From Streptomyces sp. NBC_00775 (GTDB lineage Bacteria > Actinomycetota > Actinomycetes > Streptomycetales > Streptomycetaceae), in contig NZ_CP108938.1 in the NCBI RefSeq assembly GCF_036347135.1, forward strand, positions 806,001 to 870,000: a DNA stretch of 64,000 bases. Reading direction: 5' to 3'. Both the position numbers and the translations under genes were made by a program. Numbering within the stretch: position 1 is the stretch's first letter; every line of letters begins with the position of its first letter. Under the pieces are notes generated by a model. That model had not been told where the DNA came from. It was given only the letters and a program-made list of their open reading frames with translations, and searched no databases. This document shows, one piece after another, positions 51,083 to 59,840 of this stretch.

Positions 51083-51802
51083 ATGCCGATCGTCGAGCCG
51101 AAGGCTTCCCATGGAATGGTGGTACTGGGTGAGGGGACCGTCTATCTGTCCCACATGCCCATGTTCATGGATCCCCACGCCGTTCAGTACGTTCTTGAAG
51201 TCACCCTGAAGAGCGCGACAGGTGACGCGCGGCAGATCTACGCCGATGACCGCCGGACGACGGGAACAGCTGTCTACACGCTGGCCCCCGAACCGTTCCG
51301 CATCTCCGATCTCGTCGCCCCGGAAGGCCAAGAGCCCCAACTCACCTCATTCACCGGTACGTTGTTTCGAGGTCATTTCGAGCGAGGCGGCACCGAAATC
51401 ATCGACCCGGTGACCGTCGAGGTGCAACGCGTCATCAATTTCCGGCATTTCGACCATCACGACTCCCGGCCCCCGGCCCTGAATTACCTGGCCTTCGGGA
51501 AGGGAAATGATCTTTTCCTCGCGCATTGGATCACCAAGGCCCCGGACTTCGATCATCACATCGCGATTCGGCAAGCCTCGGGCAACGGGGGCACTGTGCT
51601 CACCGATGACATCCTCCGGAAGGGCCCGCGGCTTGAGATCGCCGGAAGGGCAGATCGCCCGGCAGACAGACTGCACGAGAGCAACCAGGTGACCGCGAAG
51701 TTTCTGGACGGCGGACCGGTTGGCGTTGATCTGCAGCTCGCGATAGGGCGGGAGTTCTACGAAGAAGAAGGGGATCTGGCCACCGAGATGCATTTCCACT
51801 GA
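51083..51802 (+). CDS. Protein of unknown function preceding lodA
   Basis: A 239-residue protein (MPIVEPKASHGMVVLGEGTV) with many beta strands and paired His motifs (FRHFDHHDSRPPALNYLAFG; LAHWITKAPDFDHHIAIRQA). No family recognised. ATG 51083 is preferred over 51074 because GGAG then lies nine bases upstream. Only 6 bp separate it from lodA, so it probably belongs to the same operon and may be a substrate-, metal- or maturation-related partner of the oxidase. Confidence 0.7.
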   Translation: MPIVEPKASHGMVVLGEGTVYLSHMPMFMDPHAVQYVLEVTLKSATGDARQIYADDRRTTGTAVYTLAPEPFRISDLVAPEGQEPQLTSFTGTLFRGHFERGGTEIIDPVTVEVQRVINFRHFDHHDSRPPALNYLAFGKGNDLFLAHWITKAPDFDHHIAIRQASGNGGTVLTDDILRKGPRLEIAGRADRPADRLHESNQVTAKFLDGGPVGVDLQLAIGREFYEEEGDLATEMHFH

Positions 51803-51808
51803 GCGCAC

Positions 51809-53425
51809 ATGAACCTCGATGACATCTCCCACTGCGAGATCCACCCCACGGTCGGCATCGCCAGGTTGGGCGACAGTCCCGACGGCTTCTTCATCGGTCC
51901 GGAGGCCCCCGGCGTTCCGCCGCGGCCGGACGGCGGCTTCAAGGACACCGCCGGGCGGATCAAGCGCCAGGCCGCCCGGTTCCGCCTGTACGCCTATGAC
52001 CGGGCCGGCACTGTTCTGGGCGAGCTCACCTCGGCCGACGCGCAGGTCACCTGGACCGTCGAGCCGGCCAACGCCAAGGGCGAGTGGTTCAACTTCGCCG
52101 GGCGGTTCCACGAGTCCGCCGCGGACGCCAACCGCCGTAACCGGCACATCGATCCCGCCGATCCTTCCGCTCGGGCGCGGCTGGTCGTCCGGCCCGGCCC
52201 CCGCAGCGTGACCGGCCCCTCCCAGGACGGCACGGGTGCCCGGTTCGACACCGGAACCTTCCTGGGCACCCCGGTACCGCTGGGTGAACTGCGCACGGAC
52301 GAGGCCGGCCGGCTCCTCGTCCTCGGCGGCTTCGGGAAGTCCGCCTCGGTCAAGCCCGCCAATCCGATCAGCCACTTCGCCAACAACGATTTCTGGTTCG
52401 ACGACATCTCTGACGGTCCGGTCAGCGCGACCGTCCGCCTGGGGCCGCAGGGTCGCCCGGTGCCGGTGACTCCCGCTTGGGTCCTGGCGGCCCCTCCCGA
52501 TTACGCCCCCCACACAGCAAGCCTGATCACCCTGTACGACGTCGCCTTGGAGACCGCCCGCGCGCTGGGCAGGCTGCCCATACCGCCGGAGGTCTCCTTC
52601 ACCCGGGACATCTACCCGTTGCTCGCCCGGCCGGTCGGATTCGCCTGGGTCAACGCGGTCGCGCGCATCAAGCACGGCGTCGCACGGAACTTCCTCGCGT
52701 CCGACCGCCTCGCCCAGCTGTCCTCGGACGCCGACGTCAACGCCAAACACCGGCAAGCCGTCTTCGACCGCTTGCGTACGCCGAAGCCCGGGCTCTTGGA
52801 CATCGGCCAGGCCGACGCCGGATTCATGCCCGTCCTTGCCGGCGACGGCGGCGATCGAGACCCCGAGCATCCGCAGACCTGGCTGACGCTCCTGCCCGGC
52901 CAGTACGAGCGAATGCGGCGCTGGGCCGTCGGCGACTTCCTGGCCGACTGGCCAGGCGCGCCCGCCCCCGAGGTCCCGCTCGAGGCCCTCGCGCCTGCGG
53001 ACCAGCCGCACGCCCTGGTCCGGGCCGCGTTGGAGGCCTGCAGCGGCGGGGGATTCTTCCCGGGTATCGAGATGACGTACATCGCTGACAACCCGGCCAC
53101 CTGGGCCGCGCCCTTCCGGCTGCGCGAAGACCTGTTCGCCGGAGATGTCACCAAGTACATGGCCCTGCCCTGGCAGGCCGACTTCGACGCGTGCCACACC
53201 CACTGGTGGCCTGCTTCCCGTCCCGACGAAGTGCTTCCCGAGCCGGAGCACGACGCGCTCATTCAGGTCGCGGCCGACGCGTTCAGGGAGTGGGACCGCG
53301 GGATCGCCGACGCTGACGAGATGGTCGCGAAGTGGAGCACTCTCGGGTTCGTCGTCGCCCGGCCCGGTCCGGACGGCCGCGAGATCCTGGTGGAGACCGA
53401 ACGGACCGCTCCCGAGCCCGAGTAG
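51809..53425 (+). CDS. LodA/GoxA-like cysteine-tryptophylquinone amino-acid oxidase
   Basis: A 538-residue protein of the LodA family, whose active-site cofactor is built from a Cys and a Trp of the chain. The family N-terminus CEIHPTVGIARLGDSPDGFF is clear; SHFANNDFWFDDISDGPVSA lies in the middle; ACSGGGFFPGIEMTY carries the candidate Cys and CHTHWWPASRPDE the candidate Trp. LodA itself oxidises the epsilon-amino group of lysine, GoxA glycine, both yielding H2O2. It is shorter than LodA of Marinomonas (about 700 residues), so it is probably another subgroup with unknown substrate. The flavoprotein partner follows 25 bp downstream. Confidence 0.88.
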   Translation: MNLDDISHCEIHPTVGIARLGDSPDGFFIGPEAPGVPPRPDGGFKDTAGRIKRQAARFRLYAYDRAGTVLGELTSADAQVTWTVEPANAKGEWFNFAGRFHESAADANRRNRHIDPADPSARARLVVRPGPRSVTGPSQDGTGARFDTGTFLGTPVPLGELRTDEAGRLLVLGGFGKSASVKPANPISHFANNDFWFDDISDGPVSATVRLGPQGRPVPVTPAWVLAAPPDYAPHTASLITLYDVALETARALGRLPIPPEVSFTRDIYPLLARPVGFAWVNAVARIKHGVARNFLASDRLAQLSSDADVNAKHRQAVFDRLRTPKPGLLDIGQADAGFMPVLAGDGGDRDPEHPQTWLTLLPGQYERMRRWAVGDFLADWPGAPAPEVPLEALAPADQPHALVRAALEACSGGGFFPGIEMTYIADNPATWAAPFRLREDLFAGDVTKYMALPWQADFDACHTHWWPASRPDEVLPEPEHDALIQVAADAFREWDRGIADADEMVAKWSTLGFVVARPGPDGREILVETERTAPEPE

Positions 53426-53450
53426 GCCGGGCAGAGGCCGGAGCGGAGCG

Positions 53451-54560
53451 TTGAGCGGCAGCGGATCGACCAGCGGCGCGGGGACGCGGCACTGCGACGT
53501 TCTGGTGGCCGGTGGCGGCCCTGCCGGGTGTGCGGCCGCGCTGAGCCTCGTCCGGGCCGGTGCGGAGGTCGTCATCGTCACCCCGGTGGTCTCCCCCGGC
53601 TGGAGGGTCGGGGAGAGTCTTGCTCCCACCGCCCGTCCACTGCTGCAACGGCTGGGAGTGCTCGACCGTATCGCCGCCGATGGGCACGCGCCCTGTCACG
53701 GCAACCTGGCCGCTTGGGGCGAGGACGCTCTCAGCGTCGCGGGCTGTCAGTTCGGGCCGTACGGCGACGGCTGGCACCTTGACCGAGCCCGGTTCGATGC
53801 CGCCCTCCTGCAGGCAGCCCTGGCCGGTGGTGCCGGCCGGCACGCCGGGCGCGTCCGCAGTGTCCGACGGCAGCAGGACCGTTGGCAGGTCACCACAGAT
53901 GACGGCAGCGTGCTGCGAGCCGGCCATCTCGTCGACGCCACCGGCCGGGCGGCGCGGCCGGCCCGCCGGGCCGGAGCGGGGCTGGTCCGATCCGACCATC
54001 TGATCGCGGTAGCCGGGCTGTTGGGTGCGCCGAGGGCGGCGGCGGCTGAGCTGGAACGAACGTCGCTGGTGGAGTCCACTCCCTGGGGCTGGTGGTATAC
54101 CGCCCCCCTGCCCGGTGGTGAACGGATCGTGATGGCCATGACGGATGCCGACCTCGTCACCGATCTGCATCTGCTCGATCCGGGCGTGTGGTGGGCCCAG
54201 ATGCAGCTCGCCGGTCACATCCGGGACCGCACCGCCCGTTGGGAGGGTCCACCCCGGCGACTGCGGGTGCTGGCCGCCGGCTCCGCCTGCGCCAGCCCTG
54301 CGGCCGGCCCGGGCTGGGTAGCCGTCGGTGACGCCGCCACCGCTACCGACCCCCTGGCCGCCCGGGGGATCGTCACCGCGCTGGCCACCGGCTTGGTGGC
54401 AGCACGGGCGATCCTGGCCGACCGGGCCGGAGAGACCGGCGCGCTGGATGCCTACGCCCGGCGCATCGCAGCCGTACATGCCGAGTACCTGAACGCACGC
54501 ACCGCCCAGTACCGACGCGAACAACGCTGGGACACGCCGTTCTGGCGCCGTCGGCACTGA
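53451..54560 (+). CDS. LodB-like FAD-dependent maturase for the LodA oxidase
   Basis: A 369-residue flavoprotein: dinucleotide motif DVLVAGGGPAGCAAALSLVR at the N-terminus, GWRVGESLAPTARPLL (tryptophan-halogenase/geranylgeranyl-reductase type), and a second FAD motif WVAVGDAATATDPLAARG. LodB-type proteins are needed to form the Cys-Trp quinone of the neighbouring oxidase. TTG 53451 is taken as start with GGAG seven bases upstream; no ATG or GTG lies nearby. It is always found next to lodA homologues, which supports the call. Confidence 0.85.
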   Translation: MSGSGSTSGAGTRHCDVLVAGGGPAGCAAALSLVRAGAEVVIVTPVVSPGWRVGESLAPTARPLLQRLGVLDRIAADGHAPCHGNLAAWGEDALSVAGCQFGPYGDGWHLDRARFDAALLQAALAGGAGRHAGRVRSVRRQQDRWQVTTDDGSVLRAGHLVDATGRAARPARRAGAGLVRSDHLIAVAGLLGAPRAAAAELERTSLVESTPWGWWYTAPLPGGERIVMAMTDADLVTDLHLLDPGVWWAQMQLAGHIRDRTARWEGPPRRLRVLAAGSACASPAAGPGWVAVGDAATATDPLAARGIVTALATGLVAARAILADRAGETGALDAYARRIAAVHAEYLNARTAQYRREQRWDTPFWRRRH

Positions 54561-54608
54561 AGCCGAGCTGACGCGCCGACGGGAGCGCGTCCCCGAGCTG
54601 AAGCGGCA

Positions 54609-54800
54609 CCCGCCGTAACTGCCGAACGCTCGGCCTCGCTTGGCCGCCGGATTCAGGCGGGCGACCATGGCCGAGGCCGAAGGAGAAAGGGCGGAGGCCG
54701 CGGCGCCCTGGCCGAGGCGAGCCGCCCACAGCCGGCCGAGACTCTCCGCGACCGCGTACAGCACGGAGGCGCCGGCCGCCGGGGCCACGGTAATGATCTT
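54609..54800 (-). pseudogene. Fragment of an MFS transporter
   Basis: The minus-strand text YAVAESLGRLWAARLGQGAA followed by ASALSPSASAMVARLNPAAK and RGRAFGSYGG is the conserved segment from TM3-4 to the loop-2/3 motif of drug-efflux MFS proteins. There is no proper start and the frame loses similarity on both sides, so only about 64 codons of a transporter remain. It marks the right edge of the LodAB block. Confidence 0.65.
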
Positions 54801-54934
54801 GTAGGGCAAGGGCCCGCCGCCGCGCGTACGGTGGACATGAGGCCTGACGGGACCGCCGGTGCAGGCACTGCCGGCAGCCGCCGCAGGCGACCGCACACAG
54901 CCCGATGGTGCTCCCGCACAGGAGGGAGAAGGCA

Positions 54935-55669
54935 ATGCCACAACACAGGGTCGGCACACAGGAGGAATTCGAGGCAGCCCGCCAGAAGCTGCTCGTGGAG
55001 GAGAAGGAACTCACCCGGCGCAGCGACGAGCTCGCGCGGAAGCGGAGGGAGCTTCCGTGGGTGCCGGTCGAGAAGGACTACCGCTTCGAGACCGAGGGCG
55101 GGACCAAGTCCCTCGCGGACCTGTTCGACGGACGTTCGCAGCTGCTCATCTACCACTTCATGTTCGGTCCGCCGTACGAGGCCGGATGCACGGTCTGCTC
55201 CTCGATCGCGGACACCCTCGCGCCCAACGTGATCCACCTCAAGGCCCGCGACGTGACGCTGATCTGCTCCTCGCGGGCGCCGATCGACAAGCTCCTCGCC
55301 TACCGGGAGCGAATGGGCTGGAGCTTCGACTGGGTCTCCGCCGGCGGCAGCGACTTCCACCGCGACCTCGGCCTGCAGTACACCGAGGAGGAGCTCAGGC
55401 CGTTCCTCGACGGCGACATCCCGCCGACCGTGAATCAGATGGCGAAACTCTCCGGCACGGACGTGCTCGGGTACGTCACCGAAGGGCCCGGGATGAGCGC
55501 CTACGCGCTCTCGGACGGCAGCGTCCACCGGACGTACGTCACCACCGCGCGCGGCCTCGAACCCGCCATGGCCTACTACGGCCTCCTCGACCGGACACCG
55601 CTGGGCCGCCACGAGGACGGCGAGGAAGCCCTCTGGCTGCGCCGCCACGACGAGTACGGCAAGGCCTGA
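54935..55669 (+). CDS. DUF899 thioredoxin-like protein
   Basis: A 244-residue soluble protein of the DUF899 family: RRELPWVPVEKDYRFETEGG, LLIYHFMFGPPYEAGCTVCS (possible redox-active CxxC) and WSFDWVSAGGSDFHRDL. The fold is thioredoxin-like; function is unknown. GGAGGGAGAAGG lies just before the ATG. Confidence 0.85.
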   Translation: MPQHRVGTQEEFEAARQKLLVEEKELTRRSDELARKRRELPWVPVEKDYRFETEGGTKSLADLFDGRSQLLIYHFMFGPPYEAGCTVCSSIADTLAPNVIHLKARDVTLICSSRAPIDKLLAYRERMGWSFDWVSAGGSDFHRDLGLQYTEEELRPFLDGDIPPTVNQMAKLSGTDVLGYVTEGPGMSAYALSDGSVHRTYVTTARGLEPAMAYYGLLDRTPLGRHEDGEEALWLRRHDEYGKA

Positions 55670-55732
55670 ATGGCCGTCAGGTCCCGGCCTGCGGGCAGGG
55701 ATCCGGATTCCGTTTCCGTACAGCGGGGTTGA

Positions 55733-56386
55733 TCAGTCGGGGCCGCTCCAGTCGAACGGGAAATGCTTGCTCGACTTGCCGCTGCGGTCCCAGCTGAAGC
55801 CGAAGGCGTCGGCCCGGTCCGTCGTGGCGCGGCCCCATGTGGCGATCTGGCCCGGGCCGACCTCGGCACCGCCGGCGTTGTGTACCTGCACCCGCGCGCC
55901 GGCGGGCGTGGTGGGACCGGCCAGGGCCTCGACGCGGGCGGTGACCCGGCCTGGGACCTCGACGCTCCACGATCCCAGGTCCTCGTCGATCTCCACGATG
56001 ACAGGGGCGACTTCCATGCCGCGCGCCTCGAAGGGGGCGAGCTCGCCGAACTCCTTCGGCCAGCCCCCCACCTCACCGCTGAAGATCGTGCCGAGCGCGG
56101 CGCGCTGCTGGTCGTCGGCGCGCTCGTCGACGAAGAAGGCGGCATACGAGTCGGTGGCGGCGCCGGCCCATATGTTGCCGGTGAAGGACCCGAGCATCAG
56201 GAAGTTCAGGCCGTCGAGCCGGACGTCCCCGTACTGGCCCTCGCGTATGTGCCAGACGAGCACTGCCTCGCAGTCGCCCTCGGTCGGGGGCTGAGCGAAC
56301 GTGCAGGGGCAGGGTATGGCGCATTTGCAGGTGTCGAACCAGTCGCCGACCAGACGCCAGGCAGGGCTGGTGGTTGTTTCGGTCAT
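55733..56386 (-). CDS. DUF1326 Cys-rich protein
   Basis: A 217-residue protein with a dense Cys cluster at the N-terminus (WFDTCKCAIPCPCTFAQPPT then GDCEAV), typical of DUF1326, a family thought to bind a metal. GGAGG lies eight bases before the ATG. It is divergent from a DUF2182 membrane protein gene; these two families are often neighbours and sometimes fused, suggesting one system. Confidence 0.85.
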   Translation of the reverse strand: MTETTTSPAWRLVGDWFDTCKCAIPCPCTFAQPPTEGDCEAVLVWHIREGQYGDVRLDGLNFLMLGSFTGNIWAGAATDSYAAFFVDERADDQQRAALGTIFSGEVGGWPKEFGELAPFEARGMEVAPVIVEIDEDLGSWSVEVPGRVTARVEALAGPTTPAGARVQVHNAGGAEVGPGQIATWGRATTDRADAFGFSWDRSGKSSKHFPFDWSGPD

Positions 56387-56679
56387 CTCGCTGACCTCCT
56401 CGTCCCCCGTTACCGCAAGGTCCTGGGGGCAGCGGAGCTGTCCCGCACAGAGCCCGCCGGCCACGAAGCCGAGCGGATCGGCCTCATCTCCAGCATGCGC
56501 CTGCGCGGCGAGGAAACCCCAGTCCTGGGCGGTGCCGGCCACGGCACAGGGGAGGTCCGGTCACCGCCGAGAGCCGCTTCCCCTCCGTCCGCTTTTGGGC
56601 CCTCCGATTCTGTGCTCTGCTGGAGGTGTCTTCGGACTGCCCACCGCTGTCCGTGGTGGGCGTTCCCGGGAGGCACGCC

Positions 56680-57513
56680 ATGCTGCATCCTCACCTCGCC
56701 GCGCCGGAGCCCACCCGGCCCGGGGTCCTGCTGCCGAGGCGTGATCTGGCCCTCGGCTGGACTCTGCTGACGCTCATCGCCGCTCTGGCGTGGGTGCTCA
56801 CGGTCGCTCAGTCCCGCGACATGGGAATGGAGCCGGGCACCATGGGCCTGGCACTCCCACTCTTCCTGCTCCTGTGGGTGGTCATGATGGCGGCGATGAT
56901 GCTGCCGTCGCTGGCGCCCGTCGCCCTCACCTGGGTCCAGGCGATCAATCGCAGCGCGGCGGGCGGTGTCCGGGCCCTGCGCATCAGCGAGTTCATCGGC
57001 GGCTATCTGCTGGCCTGGGCCGGATTCGGGCTGCTCGTGTACGCGGCCCTGGCGGCGACCGGGCAGCTGGTCGACAGCCACCCCGACGCGGGCCGCTGGA
57101 TCGGCGCGGCAGCCTTCCTGCTCGCGGGAGTGCAGCAGTTCGGGCCGCTGAAGGGGGTCTGTCTGCGACACTGCCGCAACCCGATGTTCCAGTTGCTGCG
57201 GTACGCGCGCTTCCGGCCGTGGGCGAAGGATCTGCGGGTGGGCGCGCACCACGGGCTCTACTGCGTCGGCTGCTGCTGGGGCCTGATGATCGTCCTGATC
57301 CCGCTCGGCGTGATGAACGTAGCGGCGATGGCGGGACTGGCCGCCGTGATCTTCTTGGAGAAGCTGTGGCGCGGGGGTCCTTGGCTCAGCTGGGCGGTCG
57401 GCCTCGCCTTCCTCGTGCTGGCCGTGCTCGCCCCGTTCCAGGACTGGCTGCTGCCCGGTCTGCAGATGAGCGGTCCGTCGATGGACCGGATGATGGCGGG
57501 CCCGGCGCTGTGA
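56680..57513 (+). CDS. DUF2182 metal-binding integral membrane protein
   Basis: A 277-residue protein with about six to seven membrane segments. WVVMMAAMMLPSLAPVAL near the N-terminus and the Cys/His clusters KGVCLRHCRNP and HHGLYCVGCCWGLMIV are family marks. A role in metal handling with the DUF1326 protein is likely but unproven. ATG 56680 has GGAGG six bases upstream. Confidence 0.87.
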   Translation: MLHPHLAAPEPTRPGVLLPRRDLALGWTLLTLIAALAWVLTVAQSRDMGMEPGTMGLALPLFLLLWVVMMAAMMLPSLAPVALTWVQAINRSAAGGVRALRISEFIGGYLLAWAGFGLLVYAALAATGQLVDSHPDAGRWIGAAAFLLAGVQQFGPLKGVCLRHCRNPMFQLLRYARFRPWAKDLRVGAHHGLYCVGCCWGLMIVLIPLGVMNVAAMAGLAAVIFLEKLWRGGPWLSWAVGLAFLVLAVLAPFQDWLLPGLQMSGPSMDRMMAGPAL

Positions 57514-57643
57514 GCGGACGTCGCTCGCCCCGCCGGGCGGCACGGCGGCAGCCGAGGAATCCGGCGCTCGACACGCAGAACGGCACGGCGGACAGAGACA
57601 GCCGCGTCCCGCGCGAGGCCTTCACAGGAACTGGAACCCCAGG

Positions 57644-58609
57644 TCAGCGCACCCTTCCGCGCGGTTTCAGCGGTACGGGCGGGAGTTCAGGAGCAGCCAA
57701 GGGAGCCCCGTCGTAGCCCACGACCTCACCGAATCGGGAGCCCGTCATCCAGTCCGAACGGGCCTGCTCGATGTCCTCGTTGGACCGCCCGATGAAGTTC
57801 CACCACATGATCAGCTCCTCCTCGAAGGGCTCGCCGCCCAGGAGCATGAGCGCGGCGTCCGACTCCGCGCGCAGAGGGAGTTCGCTTCGGCCGCAGCCGA
57901 GGTAGAGCATCGAGCCGGGGAGTACCGGTACGCCGTCCACGTGGGCCTCGCCGGACATGGACAGGACGGCGTACTCGAAGTCGGGTTCCAGCGGCAGTCG
58001 TACGTCGGTGCCGCTCGCCAGGGCCAGGTCGGCGCCGACGATCGGGGTGTACGTCGTGCCGGGCGAGGTGGTGCCGTCGACGGTGCCCAGGATGAGTGTG
58101 GCCTTGAGGCCGGGAGCCGTGACGACGGGCAGTTCGGCGTGGTGCTCGAAACGCGGGTCGGTGTGGCGGTGGCCGTCGGGGAGGGCGACCCAGAGCTGCG
58201 CGCCGTGCAGGAGGCGGGCGTGCGACTTGGGGCTCTCCTCGGAGTGGCTGATGGCGCGGCCCGAGGTCATGAGGCCCAGTTCGCGCGGGCGGATGGTCTG
58301 CAAGCTGCCCGTGGAGTCGCGGTGCAGCACCTCGCCCTCGTGCAGCCAGCTCACCGTCTGCAGGCCCATGTGCGGGTGCGGCGGGACCTGCATGCCGGGC
58401 TCGTCGGCGATGTCGTCGGGCCCGTAGTGATCGACGAAGCACCACGCGCCGACCATGCGGCGGCCCAGGTTGGGCAGCAGGCGGCGGACTTCGGTGGACT
58501 CGCCGAGCTTGACCCGGCGGGGGCTGAGGAGTTCACGCACCGGCTCGGCCACCACGAAACCGCGGCCACCGCAGAGTGCGGGAACCGCCTCGCGATCAAG
58601 ATTGCTCAT
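57644..58609 (-). CDS. Pirin family protein
   Basis: A 321-residue bicupin. The metal site of pirins is complete: HPHMGLQTVSWL (two His) and ISHSEESP (His and Glu), with FVDHYGPDD before. Bacterial pirins are iron-dependent quercetinase-like or regulatory proteins. ATG 58609 (MSNLDREAVPALCGGRGF) is used rather than 58618. It ends in RPRGRVR-type basic residues. Confidence 0.9.
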   Translation of the reverse strand: MSNLDREAVPALCGGRGFVVAEPVRELLSPRRVKLGESTEVRRLLPNLGRRMVGAWCFVDHYGPDDIADEPGMQVPPHPHMGLQTVSWLHEGEVLHRDSTGSLQTIRPRELGLMTSGRAISHSEESPKSHARLLHGAQLWVALPDGHRHTDPRFEHHAELPVVTAPGLKATLILGTVDGTTSPGTTYTPIVGADLALASGTDVRLPLEPDFEYAVLSMSGEAHVDGVPVLPGSMLYLGCGRSELPLRAESDAALMLLGGEPFEEELIMWWNFIGRSNEDIEQARSDWMTGSRFGEVVGYDGAPLAAPELPPVPLKPRGRVR

Positions 58610-58745
58610 GGCGCCCAACCTAGCCCCGTCGGGGACCCTCCGTCAGGCCATCGACCCGCCCATCGAGGGGCACTTGGCTCAGAACGGCGCGGGGCCTAGG
58701 ACCTCGGTCGCAGGCGCGTACGCCGTTGGTCGGACCCGTCCGAAA

Positions 58746-58772
58746 ATAGTAGCCATGGATATAGTAGCCATG
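58746..58772 (+). promoter_or_regulatory. Direct repeat ATAGTAGCCATG x2 before the MarR genes
   Basis: ATAGTAGCCATG occurs at 58746-58757 and 58761-58772 (15-bp period, about 1.4 helical turns). The second CCATG also pairs with CATGG at 58754-58758 as an inverted repeat. It ends 13 bp before the first MarR start and is the likely autoregulatory site; TATAGT could serve as the -10 box. Confidence 0.6.
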
Positions 58773-58785
58773 TACGGTTTCTCTC

Positions 58786-59316
58786 ATGAGTTCGGTACCT
58801 GAGAAGGCGACGCCAGGTTTCCTGGTCTGGCGCCTGTCGATGAAATGGCGTGTGGCCGTCGACCGCGCGGTCGCCCCGCTGGGCCTGACCCACGCGCAGT
58901 ACTCGCTGGTGGCGTCGCTGTACGGCATGGACAGGGAGGGGCTGCGGCCCAGTCAGCGCCGGCTCGCCGACCACACCGGACTCGAAGCGCTCTACGTGTC
59001 GAAGCTGGCCCGCGCCCTGGAGGCGGCAGGCATCGTCGACCGCACCCGGGATCCGGCGGACCCCCGGGCGATCCAGCTGACCCTCACGGACGAGGGACGC
59101 GAGATCGCCCGCCGTGCGATCCGGGTGGTCCAGGGACTCCTGGAGCAGCTTCTCGAACCCCTGGGCGGGCTCAACGGCGAGCGCACGAGGACGTTCAGCC
59201 GCGAGCTGGCCACCCTGCTCGACGTACCACTCGATCCGCAGGCCGAGATCGACGCGCATCGCGGCATCGGCCCGCACCGTGACAACGACCGACATCCCGA
59301 CAAGGAGCAGTCATGA
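58786..59316 (+). CDS. MarR-family transcriptional regulator
   Basis: A 176-residue winged-helix protein (GLTHAQYSLVASLYGMDREG; RRLADHTGLEALYVSKLARA; RTRDPADPRAIQLTLTDEG, the wing). Its stop overlaps the ATG of a second MarR-like gene by 4 bp. Little space exists upstream for an RBS, so translation may start close to the 5' end of the mRNA. Confidence 0.88.
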   Translation: MSSVPEKATPGFLVWRLSMKWRVAVDRAVAPLGLTHAQYSLVASLYGMDREGLRPSQRRLADHTGLEALYVSKLARALEAAGIVDRTRDPADPRAIQLTLTDEGREIARRAIRVVQGLLEQLLEPLGGLNGERTRTFSRELATLLDVPLDPQAEIDAHRGIGPHRDNDRHPDKEQS

Positions 59317-59753
59317 CCATCACCACTCCCCCCGTTGGCGGCCAGGTCATAGGTCTGGCGCACTACGCGAGCCGAGCCCTTCTGGAGAGCGTGCTCGCCC
59401 GCAGCGGCACCACCTTCAACCAGTCGGTGGCCCTCCGGGCCGTCTCCGACAACGGCGGGACCGTCGAGCGCGACTGGCTCGTGGGTCGGCTGACCGGGGC
59501 ACTGAAGATCGAGGAGCCCGCGGCCCGGACCACCGTCGACGAGATGACGGCCGTGAAGCTGCTGGAGGAGCCGACGGCCGAACGGGTGTCGCTCACGGAC
59601 AGCGGCCGGGAGCTGTTCGAGGGGATCCGCACCGCCGGCAACGAGATCGCGGCCCGGCTGTACGCGGACATTCCGGCCGAGGACCTGGCGACCGCAGGCC
59701 GCGTACTGACCCTCGTCACGGAGCGGGCCAACGCGGAGCTGGCGGACGCGTAA
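59313..59753 (+). CDS. Second MarR-like regulator coupled to the first
   Basis: A 146-residue protein. ALRAVSDNGGTVERDWLVGR, VDEMTAVKLLEEPTAERVSL (wing) and TDSGRELFEGIRTA fit the MarR fold but are diverged in the recognition helix. Being coupled to the first gene, the two could form a heterodimer or act in a relay. No efflux or enzyme gene that they would control lies directly next. Confidence 0.75.
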   Translation: MTITTPPVGGQVIGLAHYASRALLESVLARSGTTFNQSVALRAVSDNGGTVERDWLVGRLTGALKIEEPAARTTVDEMTAVKLLEEPTAERVSLTDSGRELFEGIRTAGNEIAARLYADIPAEDLATAGRVLTLVTERANAELADA

Positions 59754-59840
59754 GCAAATGCCCGCAGCACAGCGGGCAAGGACCTGTTGTGGAATATTCA
59801 ACCAACCCTGGCGGTTGTGGCCTTCCGAAGGAGGTCAGCA

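Noticed and set aside
51347..53629. 760-codon minus-strand frame over lodA
   Set aside because: Shadow frame; the plus strand carries the full LodA signature.
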